DNA of 50,034 bases from an uncultured Oscillospiraceae bacterium (lineage in GTDB: Bacteria > Bacillota > Clostridia > Oscillospirales > Oscillospiraceae). The stretch spans positions 1 through 50,034 of the forward strand of contig CALXDR010000007.1 in NCBI GenBank assembly GCA_944387115.1. The letters run 5' to 3'. Below are positions 1 to 8,752 of this stretch, one piece after another. The notes under the pieces were generated by a model that saw nothing but the letters and a program-made list of their open reading frames with translations, was not told where the DNA came from and searched no databases. Within the stretch, counting starts at the first letter, position 1; each line of letters opens with the position of its first letter. The position numbers and the translations under genes are program-made.

Positions 1-73
1 CCTTTAGCTCAGTTGGTAGAGCACCTGACTCTTAATCAGGGTGTCCAGGGTTCGAGTCCCTGAAGGTGTACCA
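1..73 (+). tRNA. tRNA-Lys (anticodon CTT), 5' end cut by window
   Basis: The cloverleaf is readable. The anticodon loop is CTCTTAA with anticodon CTT, and the T arm holds TTCGAGT. The 3' acceptor strand AAGGTGT is followed by A and an encoded CCA. The acceptor 5' strand should be ACACCTT, so the first three bases lie upstream of the window. It sits 25 bp before the 5S gene, as expected for a tRNA inside or at the end of an rRNA operon. Confidence 0.95.
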
Positions 74-98
74 CTCCGAAGGGTAAAACCGAGGAGTA

Positions 99-214
<116 letters not shown>

Positions 215-222
215 TAAGATGA

Positions 223-262
223 CAGCGGACAGTCCACAACGGACTGTCCGCTGTTTTGTTTT
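223..262 (+). terminator. Rho-independent terminator of the rRNA operon
   Basis: A perfect 13-bp stem (223-235 with 241-253) around the loop ACAAC is followed by TTTTGTTTTG. It lies just after 5S. Confidence 0.93.
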
Positions 263-334
263 GCCTGGAAAGCGGGGGATTGAGGGGAGTTGAAGACAGA
301 ACACTAAATCGAGAGGCAAGTGACCTTTTTAGAT

Positions 335-361
335 GCGCCGCGGCCAGATAAGCCGCGGCGC
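335..361. repeat. Perfect GC-rich inverted repeat downstream of rhaD
   Basis: Ten-base arms GCGCCGCGGC and GCCGCGGCGC flank a 7-nt loop. It lies 40 bp past the rhaD stop. The strand leaving rhaD carries an A-run rather than a T-run after the stem, so it is not a canonical terminator. It could be a 3'-end stabilising hairpin. Confidence 0.5.
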
Positions 362-401
362 TAAGGACAATAGAACCATGACGATGGGAATCGCCCAGGG
401 C

Positions 402-1229
402 TCAGTGGAGGAAATCTTCGTTCAGCTTCACGCCGAAGTCCTGGGCGATGGCGCGCAGGTTGTCATCCTCGATGGTCTGACGAATCAGACCGCCGCCCAT
501 GGACAGCACCTTGACATAGATTTCGGCGCTCTTCTCGATGGTGTGTGCCAAACCAAAGGTGGTGTCGTAGTCTGGGCCGGAGACGAACAGGCCGTGCTGC
601 GCCCAGACGGCAGCCTGATAGAGTTTCATCTTTTCGCTGGTGGCCATGGCGATGTCAGAGCCGCCGGGGACCATCCAGGGGCAAACGCCCACGCCCTCGG
701 GGAAGACCACGGAACATTCGGTGGCGGACTGCCATAGGGCACGGCTGAAATCCCGGTCGGTCAGGGGCAGTATGTAGGTCAAGGCGATGACGTTTGTGGC
801 GTGGCAGTGGTAGATGACCCGGTTTGCGCCGCTGGTAGCAGTTTTGCGCACACTGTGGTTCATGAAATGGCTGGGGAACTCGCTGGTGGGTTTAGCGCCC
901 TCGGCCAGTCCCCAGACGGTGCGCCAGCTGTCGCCAGATGCATTGATTTCTACGATGCCGATGCTGTGGATGGGATCGGGATTCACATTCCGAAAGTATT
1001 TGCCGGAACCGGTGGTGATGAAGTATTCCCCGGCCAGATTCTCGGCCTGAACCCCCATGTTGACCCACTCGCGGGCAGTCTCATCAAAGAATGGACGGCA
1101 GGCAGCCACCTCATCCTCGGTCATGCGGTAGGTCAGATTGCCGCCGTTGCGCTCGTGCCAGCCCTGTAGCCAACCGTCATTGCACATGCGGATGAATCCT
1201 TTGACACAGTTGATGTCGTAAATCTCCAT
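402..1229 (-). CDS. rhaD: Rhamnulose-1-phosphate aldolase RhaD
   Basis: This cytoplasmic class II aldolase splits L-rhamnulose 1-phosphate into DHAP and L-lactaldehyde. At 275 residues it matches the family length. The zinc ligands are visible as HxH at His141 and His143 plus His212 in QHGLFVSGPD. The catalytic glutamate falls at Glu117 in GAKPTSE. These positions are the same as in the E. coli enzyme as I remember it. The start ATG has an upstream AAGGAAGAG. It is the last gene of the leftward operon, 45 bp after the isomerase gene. Confidence 0.95.
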   Translation of the reverse strand: MEIYDINCVKGFIRMCNDGWLQGWHERNGGNLTYRMTEDEVAACRPFFDETAREWVNMGVQAENLAGEYFITTGSGKYFRNVNPDPIHSIGIVEINASGDSWRTVWGLAEGAKPTSEFPSHFMNHSVRKTATSGANRVIYHCHATNVIALTYILPLTDRDFSRALWQSATECSVVFPEGVGVCPWMVPGGSDIAMATSEKMKLYQAAVWAQHGLFVSGPDYDTTFGLAHTIEKSAEIYVKVLSMGGGLIRQTIEDDNLRAIAQDFGVKLNEDFLH

Positions 1230-1274
1230 TTACACTCTTCCTTTCTTTTGATCACAACGCTTTTGCAGGATGAC

Positions 1275-2699
1275 TCAGCGGGTGATGACATCCACTGGTA
1301 CGTTGAAAATCTCCGCAACCTTCAGAATGGTGTCGATGTGGCGGCCAGAGGCAGCGGCCATGTGATGGGTGGGGCCGGCCTCGCTCCAGCGATTGACGAA
1401 CGCTCGGGCTCCACAGGAAAAGCGGGTGCGCATATTGGTGTCGCCGAAGGTGAAGATGGGGCCGTCCTCGTTGATGCCCTCCGCCACAACAAACTTGAAG
1501 CGGCCGTCCTTGTCCTGGGTAATGCCCAGATAGGTCACAGGACCCAGATGGGGGTAGAACTGAGTCAGGTATCCGCCGCCGGTCTTGCCGTGGAAGACAG
1601 GAACAATCTTCATGGTGGGCTTTTTGGCAGAGATAGCTGCGTCGCCGGAGCCAGAATGGCCGATGATACAGATGTCCTGGTTGAAGTCGATGGAGTACAT
1701 CTCAGACAGCTGTCCCTCTCCGGCAATGGTTTTTAAAATGGACATGGCCATGGAGACTTTGATATCGCCCTCAACGGCGCAGGCCACGCCCTGTTTGATG
1801 AGCATGGAGAAGGCGGGAATCAGCATGGAGTCCAGCACGCCCGCTTTGCCCTGGGCAAAGCCGTCGTAGTGGGAGGCGATGAAGGCGATTTTCTCCTCCT
1901 TGACCCACTGTTCGAAGGCCACCACATAGCGGGCCATCTCCCAGACCTTTTCCACGGTGCCGCCGCCCTCGATGTCGAAGGTGTCCAGAATCTCCTCGGC
2001 CTTGGCTTGAATGACCGCCTCGTCGGTAATGTCATCGGCAATGGACCACATCTTTTCCCAGTCAAATTGCTTGGTGTACAGCCACATCCGGTGATACAGG
2101 TTGGTCTCATCGATGTACAAGTCCATCATTCCGGGGTAGGGACGGCCAATCTGGGCCAGGTTGGTATCCCGGAAACGGCGGCGCACCTGTGCGGCCTTGC
2201 ACCAGTCGTTGATTTGCTCCTGCACAATCGGGTCTCCGCCCTCTGCCACGCCGGTGATGACTGCGTGGCGCTTGCCCGCCCGCTCCAGATCGGCCACCAT
2301 CTCGCCCACTGCGCCGCAGGCGTACAGCTCGCCCAGCCATTTGGCGGTGTCGGTGTTGGCGTAGTCGGGAGCACGCAGTTTCTGCACGTTCACCAGCACC
2401 ACCGGCACATCCAGATCCCGCACGGCGGGCAGCATATTGTAGGAGGTGGCGTAGGTTAGCAACTGCACAATCACCAGATCCACGTCGGCGGCGCGGAACT
2501 TGTCGCCGGCTTGCTGGCTCAGTTCCTTGGTGGTGACGATGCCGCCGTCCACCAATTCCACCGTATCGGGGATGGTGGACTTGAATTGCTCATACTGGGT
2601 CTGAAACTCGGGGATCAGGCTGGGGAATTGGGGCAGGTAAGCGCCCAGGGCGATGGCGAATACGCCGACGCGGGCTCTGGTTTCCACCAATATGCTCAT
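1275..2699 (-). CDS. L-arabinose/L-fucose isomerase-family sugar isomerase, probably acting as the rhamnose isomerase
   Basis: The 474-residue protein has the fold and motifs of the AraA/FucI superfamily, not of classical RhaA. Candidate metal ligands that fit AraA are Glu310 in AVEGDIK, Glu333 in SEMYSIDF, His348 in IGHSG and His446 in PTHHMAA. It starts with ATG, overlaps the rhaB stop by 4 bp (ATGA) and has AGGAGG upstream, so it is translationally coupled to rhaB. Between a rhamnulose kinase and a rhamnulose-phosphate aldolase, the expected step is L-rhamnose to L-rhamnulose. Whether this protein does that step is inference. The alternatives are arabinose, fucose or another aldose as substrate. 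Confidence 0.85.
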   Translation of the reverse strand: MSILVETRARVGVFAIALGAYLPQFPSLIPEFQTQYEQFKSTIPDTVELVDGGIVTTKELSQQAGDKFRAADVDLVIVQLLTYATSYNMLPAVRDLDVPVVLVNVQKLRAPDYANTDTAKWLGELYACGAVGEMVADLERAGKRHAVITGVAEGGDPIVQEQINDWCKAAQVRRRFRDTNLAQIGRPYPGMMDLYIDETNLYHRMWLYTKQFDWEKMWSIADDITDEAVIQAKAEEILDTFDIEGGGTVEKVWEMARYVVAFEQWVKEEKIAFIASHYDGFAQGKAGVLDSMLIPAFSMLIKQGVACAVEGDIKVSMAMSILKTIAGEGQLSEMYSIDFNQDICIIGHSGSGDAAISAKKPTMKIVPVFHGKTGGGYLTQFYPHLGPVTYLGITQDKDGRFKFVVAEGINEDGPIFTFGDTNMRTRFSCGARAFVNRWSEAGPTHHMAAASGRHIDTILKVAEIFNVPVDVITR

Positions 2700-4165
2700 T
2701 GAGAAAGTACCTCCTTAATATCGAAACTTTTACGGATGCAGGTGCGGGCCGTGGCAAGATCAGCGAAGTCACCGCCGTGAATCATCTGGACCACAAGATT
2801 GCCAATGGCGGTGCCTTCTACCGGACCGGCCCACACAGGCAGACCGGTCACACAGGCGGTCATACGGTTGAGGTAATGATCCTGGCAACCACCGCCCACA
2901 ATGTGGATGGCAGCATAGTCTTTGCCGGTCAGGCGGGACAGCTCGGCGATGGCGCTTTTGTAGCAAAGCGTCAGGCTGCGGTAGACGCATTGTATCAGCT
3001 GGCCCACGGTAGCGGGAACCGGCTGACCGCTGCGTCGGCAGGCCTCTTGTACGGCGGCAATCATGCTGTCCGGGGCGAGAAAGGCGGCGTCGTTGGCGTC
3101 CACGATGCTGCAAAAATGCTCCTCGGCCTCGGCACAGGCAATTAGGTCAGGGAAGCTCCACTGGCGTTCCCCTGCGGCAACATTCAGCGTCCATGTGGCC
3201 CGGGCTTTGCCCTCCACATAATCCACGCCGTTTAGTTCTCGGCGGATGGACTGAATCATCCACAGTCCCATGATGTTTTTTAAGTATCGGTAACGGTACC
3301 AGGCGCCGCCCTCGTTGGTAAAGTTCTGTAAACGGCTGGCTTCACTGGTGATGGGCTGGGCGTTTTCCACGCCCAGTAGGCTCCAGGTGCCGCTGGACAG
3401 GTAAATCGCATTGTCGCACTCGGCGGGTACAGCCAGAAAAGCGGAGCCGGTGTCATGGGTTGCGGGCAACACCACAGTGGTCTGGAAGCCAACGGCCTCG
3501 GCGATGTCTGGCCGCAGCGGGCCGAGCACTTCCCCTGGCACGGAAAGGGGGCCGAACAGGCGGCTGGGTAAATTCAGGTATTCCAGCAGCTCCCTGTCCC
3601 ACTCCTTTGTGGAAGCATTGACCAGACCGGTGCTGGTTGCGTTGGTGTACTCCTGCTTTTGTACGCCGGTAAGCAAGTAGTTGAAGTAGTCAGGAATCAT
3701 CAACAGGCTGTGTGCGGCTTGCAGCTGCTCGGGGTGTTCTTGCTGCAGGGCGGCAAGCTGATAGATGGTATTGAAGTTCTGCTTTTGGATTCCGGTGCGG
3801 GCGTAAAGTTCCTCGGGAGGGATTTTTGCCTCTACGATATGGTCGATGCCCTCGGTGCGGCTGTCCCGGTAAGCAACTGCGTCCCCAATGCGCACCCCGC
3901 TTTGATCCAGAAGGACAAAATCCACCGCCCAGGTGTCGATGCCCAGTGAAACGGGAAGCTTGTCCAGCGTCTTGCAGACCTTCAGTCCGTCCAGAATGCT
4001 CTGCCAAAGGTGGTCAATATCCCAGCAGTCATGCCCGTTGCGATGGACCTGATGGGTTTCAAAACGGTAAATCTCCTCCAGAATCATTTGCCCGTTTTCA
4101 ATATGCCCTAGAATATGCCGTCCGCTGGATGCACCGATGTCGATGGCCAGATAATAGGGTCCCAT
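2696..4165 (-). CDS. rhaB: Rhamnulokinase RhaB
   Basis: This FGGY/ASKHA-fold kinase phosphorylates L-rhamnulose at C1. The N-terminal phosphate motif AIDIGASSGRHILG, the central GIDTWAVDFVLLD block, HDTGSAF and the C-terminal IHIVGGGCQ adenosine motif are all present. The length of 489 residues equals the usual RhaB length. I chose ATG 4165 over GTG 4171 because AAAGGAG lies 7 nt before the ATG. It is the first gene of the leftward operon with the isomerase and rhaD. Confidence 0.94.
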   Translation of the reverse strand: MGPYYLAIDIGASSGRHILGHIENGQMILEEIYRFETHQVHRNGHDCWDIDHLWQSILDGLKVCKTLDKLPVSLGIDTWAVDFVLLDQSGVRIGDAVAYRDSRTEGIDHIVEAKIPPEELYARTGIQKQNFNTIYQLAALQQEHPEQLQAAHSLLMIPDYFNYLLTGVQKQEYTNATSTGLVNASTKEWDRELLEYLNLPSRLFGPLSVPGEVLGPLRPDIAEAVGFQTTVVLPATHDTGSAFLAVPAECDNAIYLSSGTWSLLGVENAQPITSEASRLQNFTNEGGAWYRYRYLKNIMGLWMIQSIRRELNGVDYVEGKARATWTLNVAAGERQWSFPDLIACAEAEEHFCSIVDANDAAFLAPDSMIAAVQEACRRSGQPVPATVGQLIQCVYRSLTLCYKSAIAELSRLTGKDYAAIHIVGGGCQDHYLNRMTACVTGLPVWAGPVEGTAIGNLVVQMIHGGDFADLATARTCIRKSFDIKEVLSQ

Positions 4166-4194
4166 GGGCACGCTCCTTTCTGCGTGTTCTTTTC

Positions 4195-4260
4195 ATTGTA
4201 CTCTCGTATTACCAGGGGCAAATAAAGACCGATTTTGAGGCAAACAGGGACTTTATTTGC
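4195..4260 (-). promoter_or_regulatory. rhaB operon promoter with 10-bp inverted repeat
   Basis: On the minus strand a TACAAT -10 (4200-4195) precedes rhaB. A perfect inverted repeat with arms GCAAATAAAG (4218-4227) and CTTTATTTGC (4251-4260) has a 33-bp centre spacing. The arm nearer the gene covers the -35 position, where only a poor -35 is seen. That layout suits an activator such as the AraC-family protein encoded nearby, but no binding link is shown. Confidence 0.5.
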
Positions 4261-4639
4261 AGGTTTTGATTGGTTGTGCTATGCTAAAAGTAAAGCGGCC
4301 TATTTGCTTACCAAGGCCCGCATGACTGTCCATGCTATTCTTGAATCAGTGGATACGAAAAAGTAGTTTTTTCCATAAAGGTTGAAAGGAGCATATGGAT
4401 GCAGCCTAGCACAGTATCGTATTACAACAATTTGTCCCGAGTAAGGTTGTATATTGAGGGAAGTCTGAACGGACAGCGATGTTTGTGGTTTTAGGGAACG
4501 CTTCAGCGAACGCTCAAGCAAACGGCTCCAAGTGGTGCTTTTCCTGCATTAAGAAAACATCCCTTGGAGCCTGTGTATTTGCACGAATCCGTTGAAGAGA
4601 GTTTAACGGCATTCTCTCGCTAGATGATGTGATTTCTCT
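4261..4639. other. Intergenic region between rhaB and the GH78 gene
   Basis: No credible gene is seen. A 9-bp inverted repeat (GGCTCCAAG 4524-4532, CTTGGAGCC 4563-4571) encloses a shorter TTTTC/GAAAA pairing about 70 bp after the GH78 stop. It could end GH78 transcription, although no T-run follows on that strand. The rest is AT-richer non-coding sequence. Confidence 0.4.
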
Positions 4640-7252
4640 TTACATTGTATGAGTGCCGGCTGGAAGTGTTGTGGTCCGTCCGTCTGGGAGGTGGATGTCA
4701 GCCACCATGTTAGGGGGGATTGTAAATTCATAGCAAACGGAATCGCCGTCATAGCGCCAGCTGCTCGCAATGCACCCTACGGGGGAGTTGTAGACGGCCT
4801 TGGCATACCCCAGGGCTTTGTGGGGCGTGGGGGAGATGGTCAGCTTTTCGTCCGCCAAATGGATACCGCAGACACCACCAAAAAGCCAACCGCAGATAGC
4901 TCCGTAGGAATAGTGATTCAGCGATTCGTGAGGCTTGCCATCGGCATCAATGCCGGTCCAGGTTTCCCAGATTGTGTTGGCACCTTTGTTTACCGCATAA
5001 AGCCAGCCGGGGGCTTCCGGCTGAAGGAGCAGGCGATAGGCGGTATCGGCATAACCGTATTGAGCCAATACGCTGCACAGGAAAGGGGTTGAAAGGAATC
5101 CAGTGTTCAGATGATAGCCGCTGTCTATGACCATTTTGTTTAAGGTGGCGGCAGCGGTCCGGCGTTCCTCGTCCCCTAAGAGATGAAAGGCAATGGCACG
5201 GACATATTCGCACTGGCGTTCGGAGTGGATAACACCGTCCTGCGTAAAGGCGGCACGGTAAGCTTTTTCTGCTTTGGAAGCCGTATCGCAATAGAGGCAA
5301 GCATCCTCCTGGCGGCCCAGTGCTGCTGCGATTTCAGCAAGGAGTCTTCCAGAGTAAGCCAGGTATGCAGTGCCGACGCTCTTGCGTGGGTTGGACATGG
5401 ACTGCATAGGGGTTACGCCGGGTTCACACCACTCGCCGTAGTCCAACCCATTGAGCACCGTGTATTTGGAGTATTCACCGCTCTGCTGTTCCTCGGTGGT
5501 CTGCTGCGCACGTCCCAGCAAAAAGGCATACCACCGCTGCATCATCTCATAGTTATCGGAGAGAATCCGACGGTCACCCGTGCGTTTATATAAAGCGTAG
5601 GGGACAAGAATTGCAGCATCACCCCACCCGGCGGACATACAGAGCATCGGAGTCATGTAACCGGGACGGCTGCTGGGCGGAGCGATGTTGGCCATGCGCC
5701 CATCGGGATACTGGTTCAGGCGGCATTCACTCAGCCATTTTTCCGCCACAGGATAGCAGTCCATCAGCGTCAGGCCAGTTTCAATAAAGACCCCCATGTC
5801 GCCGGTCCAGCCTGCCCGTTCGCGGGTAGGACAGTCTGTGGGGATATCACAGAAATTACTCTTTTGGCTCCAGATGCTGTTTTCTACTAGTTTATTCACC
5901 GCTGCATTGCCACAGGTGAAAGAACCGGTCACTGCCATATCGGAGTAGACCGCATGGGCGCGGAATACCGCCCCGGTCAAGTCGGCATCTGTTTCCACCT
6001 TAGCATACTGGAATCCCATGATGGTGAAGCTGGGTTTGAAGTGGTTGACACCCTCCTTGCAGATGAGTTCCAGCATTTGGGCGGTGCCGCCCTCTTTATG
6101 GCGGTTACGATCCTGAAAGTTTTCCTGGGTGAAGTTCCCGCTTTCATCCAGTGTTTCGCCGCAGATCAAAAGAACTTTCTGACCGGCATGGGCGGTAAGG
6201 GTCATCTCTACATATCCGGCGATGTTTTGCCCGAAATCCAATACCCGTTCCCCATTAGGAGTGGTGAAGAGCCGGCCGGTGAATGTTTCCTGCTCGCAGA
6301 TGGGAACTGTGTTCATACCTGTGATGGGCAAGGTGTCTGAATAGGCTCGCACACCGTGCCAACCGGAGCATAGGTCTTCCAGACGGGCATCGTACACCTC
6401 GCCCTGCTGCATATCGTTCTGGCGGATGGGGCCCTGTTGGGTGGCCTGCATACGTTCGTCCGAAACACATACGGCTTGTCCGTTGACTTCCAGCTGAAAC
6501 AAAACGCCGAGTGTATCCCCGAACAGGTTGCGGTCGCCGTCCACGCCGCTGGTGCTGCGATACCAGCCGTCTCCCAAAGCAATGAGCAACTCGTTTTCGC
6601 CTTCCTGAAGAAGGTCGGTTACATCATAAGTCTGGGCGCCGAGATGCTTATCAGCGGTAAAACTGCCGGGTGCCAGAACCATATCACCCACCCGCACACC
6701 ATTGAGCCACGCTACATACAGACCCCTGGCTGTGATATACAGCCGTCCGCTGCCTGCAGGGGCGTTGAAGGTCTTGCGCAGGAAAGAGGCCGGTCGATGA
6801 GGCTGATAAGGTTCTGGGACTCCTTTGTCGGCAGCCGCCTTTGCCGACTGCTTACGCTCCCAGTTGGAACGAGCAAAGACATTGATGGCATCGTCGCCGG
6901 GAATCTCGATTGGCTCGGTTTCGGGGTCCACCCATAGGCCCTTCCAATCTTCGGGGGTAAGACCAGTTTCGAAGGAGGCTTCATTCCAAGGGCCGGGGTG
7001 GTCATTTTCGTCCCACAGACGAATCCGCCAGCTGCCGCGTACCCGGGAACCAACTATGGCGGGGGCATCGGCATGCATGGTGCGGCTGGGAGTCTTGCCG
7101 CTTTCCCAGTGGAGAACGCCGCCTGCCGTCAGCTGAATTTCATAAGCGGTCTGGCTTAGTCCGCCGGTGCATTGCCAGGATAAAAACAGCGGGCCGTCAT
7201 TCATCCCCAGAGGGGCTGTCAGATGATTGGTTCGCAGATTGGTTGCCTGCAC
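4640..7252 (-). CDS. Alpha-L-rhamnosidase, GH78
   Basis: The 870-residue protein releases terminal alpha-L-rhamnose from glycosides. The N-terminal beta-sandwich modules run to about residue 350, followed by the (alpha/alpha)6 catalytic barrel and a C-terminal beta domain. The catalytic block DCPTRERAGWTGD puts Asp473, Glu478 and Asp485 at the D-x4-E-x6-D spacing typical of GH78. No signal peptide is visible, so it should act in the cytoplasm on imported glycosides. The start is GTG with AAAGGA 10 nt upstream. Its product, rhamnose, feeds the adjacent rhaB operon. Confidence 0.94.
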   Translation of the reverse strand: MQATNLRTNHLTAPLGMNDGPLFLSWQCTGGLSQTAYEIQLTAGGVLHWESGKTPSRTMHADAPAIVGSRVRGSWRIRLWDENDHPGPWNEASFETGLTPEDWKGLWVDPETEPIEIPGDDAINVFARSNWERKQSAKAAADKGVPEPYQPHRPASFLRKTFNAPAGSGRLYITARGLYVAWLNGVRVGDMVLAPGSFTADKHLGAQTYDVTDLLQEGENELLIALGDGWYRSTSGVDGDRNLFGDTLGVLFQLEVNGQAVCVSDERMQATQQGPIRQNDMQQGEVYDARLEDLCSGWHGVRAYSDTLPITGMNTVPICEQETFTGRLFTTPNGERVLDFGQNIAGYVEMTLTAHAGQKVLLICGETLDESGNFTQENFQDRNRHKEGGTAQMLELICKEGVNHFKPSFTIMGFQYAKVETDADLTGAVFRAHAVYSDMAVTGSFTCGNAAVNKLVENSIWSQKSNFCDIPTDCPTRERAGWTGDMGVFIETGLTLMDCYPVAEKWLSECRLNQYPDGRMANIAPPSSRPGYMTPMLCMSAGWGDAAILVPYALYKRTGDRRILSDNYEMMQRWYAFLLGRAQQTTEEQQSGEYSKYTVLNGLDYGEWCEPGVTPMQSMSNPRKSVGTAYLAYSGRLLAEIAAALGRQEDACLYCDTASKAEKAYRAAFTQDGVIHSERQCEYVRAIAFHLLGDEERRTAAATLNKMVIDSGYHLNTGFLSTPFLCSVLAQYGYADTAYRLLLQPEAPGWLYAVNKGANTIWETWTGIDADGKPHESLNHYSYGAICGWLFGGVCGIHLADEKLTISPTPHKALGYAKAVYNSPVGCIASSWRYDGDSVCYEFTIPPNMVADIHLPDGRTTTLPAGTHTM

Positions 7253-7360
7253 GGTTCTACAGTCCTTTCGCTTTCAGATTACGTTTCTTGCAGTAAAAAA
7301 TGAAACAGATTTGGGATAGAGGAATGTTCCTCGCTGTCTGTTTTGGTGTATGGAACAGTT

Positions 7361-8572
7361 TTATCCTTCCCGGTATTGCATGGGGGTTTGGCCGGTCACA
7401 TCAAGAAAAACCCGGGAAAAATAGTTTCTGGTGCTGAAACATAGGTGTGCGGCAATCTCCTGTACGGTCTGATCGGTGCTTTTCAGTAGAATCTTGGCTC
7501 GTTCAATTTTGGCAAATTTGATATAGTCGTTGATACAAATGCCCATTTCCGCTTTGAATTTTTGGGTTAGATAATATTCACTATAACCCACCACAAGGGC
7601 CAAGTCGCTGGCTCGGATCTTCCGGTCCAGGTTCATTTCAATATAATCCACGCACTGCTGCACCGGGCGGCTGAGCTTAGGGTTGGTGCGGCATTTATGA
7701 ACCCGCCGGATAAAATCATCGTACATCATATGACTCAGCGGGTTCAGATTGTCCAATGTCTGGGCGGATTCAGCAGCTTGGATGTAGCTATCACCCAAAG
7801 CATAAGCTTCCTCGGGGGAAAGACCGCCTTCAATGGCCGCACGGCACACCAGTGAAGTGAATACAATCACCGATACTTTACTTTGCCGCAGGGCTTCATC
7901 GCTGTGTACCGGTACGCCGGCACTTAGGGACATACTGTGGGAAAGTGCCTGCTTATAGTTTAAGTCACCGGTGCGTACCATTTGCAGCAGCCCCTGTTCT
8001 GCCATCCAGACCTTATGGCGGTCATGGGCAGGGAGTTGTGGTGCATTGGATACCTGGGGAAGTGCTGCACTGTTACTATCGTTTATAATATCGCTTACAG
8101 AAAGGTGTTCTCCAGTCAGACAGTAGTGTACCATCAAGGTGTAGCGATGTAGGATGGTGTTTTGTACCACAGGGACTTTGGCAAGGATTTTTTTCAGGTT
8201 CATTGCCCAGGAAACGCTGGTTTCCAAACGACTATAATAGCGCAGCCCATGCTCAATGGCACGCATGGAAACATCTTGATAGAAAACCGGTCCGATTACC
8301 CAAGCACGTTTGAGCTGACCAGCTTCCTTTTCGAAGGCGGCAGCCCACAATACACCTAAGGCAGTTCCCAGCATGAGAGGAGTGTCGTGCAAAGCGCCGT
8401 ATGCCAGCATCTGCTCCTTGCAGCCAAAAAGTTCGAACACACCTGATAAAAAAGCTTCATCCGGGCAGTTGCTGCCCAATAAGGAACCTCTTTCGTTGTA
8501 ACACCAAGTGAAAATCGGGCTGCCGCATTGAATTAGTTCAGCTAGTAATTTCATGTTCTGTACAATCTCCAT
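7361..8572 (-). CDS. AraC-family transcriptional regulator
   Basis: This is a 403-residue protein. The last 100 residues form the double helix-turn-helix of the AraC family: IRASDLALVVGYSEYYLTQKF then VQEIAAHLCFSTRNYFSRVF, ending in TGQTPMQYREG. The N-terminal 290 residues are a probable ligand-sensing part that I do not recognise in detail. The start ATG has GAGGTG 8 nt upstream. It lies between GH78 and GH1, so it most likely controls this glycoside and rhamnose locus, with a rhamnoside or rhamnose as inducer. Confidence 0.9.
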   Translation of the reverse strand: MEIVQNMKLLAELIQCGSPIFTWCYNERGSLLGSNCPDEAFLSGVFELFGCKEQMLAYGALHDTPLMLGTALGVLWAAAFEKEAGQLKRAWVIGPVFYQDVSMRAIEHGLRYYSRLETSVSWAMNLKKILAKVPVVQNTILHRYTLMVHYCLTGEHLSVSDIINDSNSAALPQVSNAPQLPAHDRHKVWMAEQGLLQMVRTGDLNYKQALSHSMSLSAGVPVHSDEALRQSKVSVIVFTSLVCRAAIEGGLSPEEAYALGDSYIQAAESAQTLDNLNPLSHMMYDDFIRRVHKCRTNPKLSRPVQQCVDYIEMNLDRKIRASDLALVVGYSEYYLTQKFKAEMGICINDYIKFAKIERAKILLKSTDQTVQEIAAHLCFSTRNYFSRVFLDVTGQTPMQYREG

Positions 8573-8596
8573 CCAAAAAGCACCTCACTTTATGTC

Positions 8597-8602
8597 ATTA
8601 TA
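8597..8602 (-). promoter_or_regulatory. Extended -10 promoter of the AraC-family gene
   Basis: The minus strand reads TGGTATAAT, a perfect -10 with the TG extension, 25 bp before the start codon. No good -35 is seen. Confidence 0.6.
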
Positions 8603-8752
8603 CCATGAAGCGGAAGTAAAATGCTATCATTCGCTGTTTTTAGTTACACAGCAAAGGACGAGAAAATGAGAACTCCAACAAGCAGTCTAATGGCCGCTTG
8701 TGGCTGCTATCCCATGAGAAAAGAGATGATGGAAAGACATCCGTTTGGAGAT

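Noticed and set aside
335..361. Rho-independent terminator for rhaD
   Set aside because: The stem is strong, but the minus strand after it carries an A-run instead of a T-run.
4426..4446. TTACAACAA near 4430 as a third HcpR-type site
   Set aside because: Only one half matches and no promoter geometry fits.
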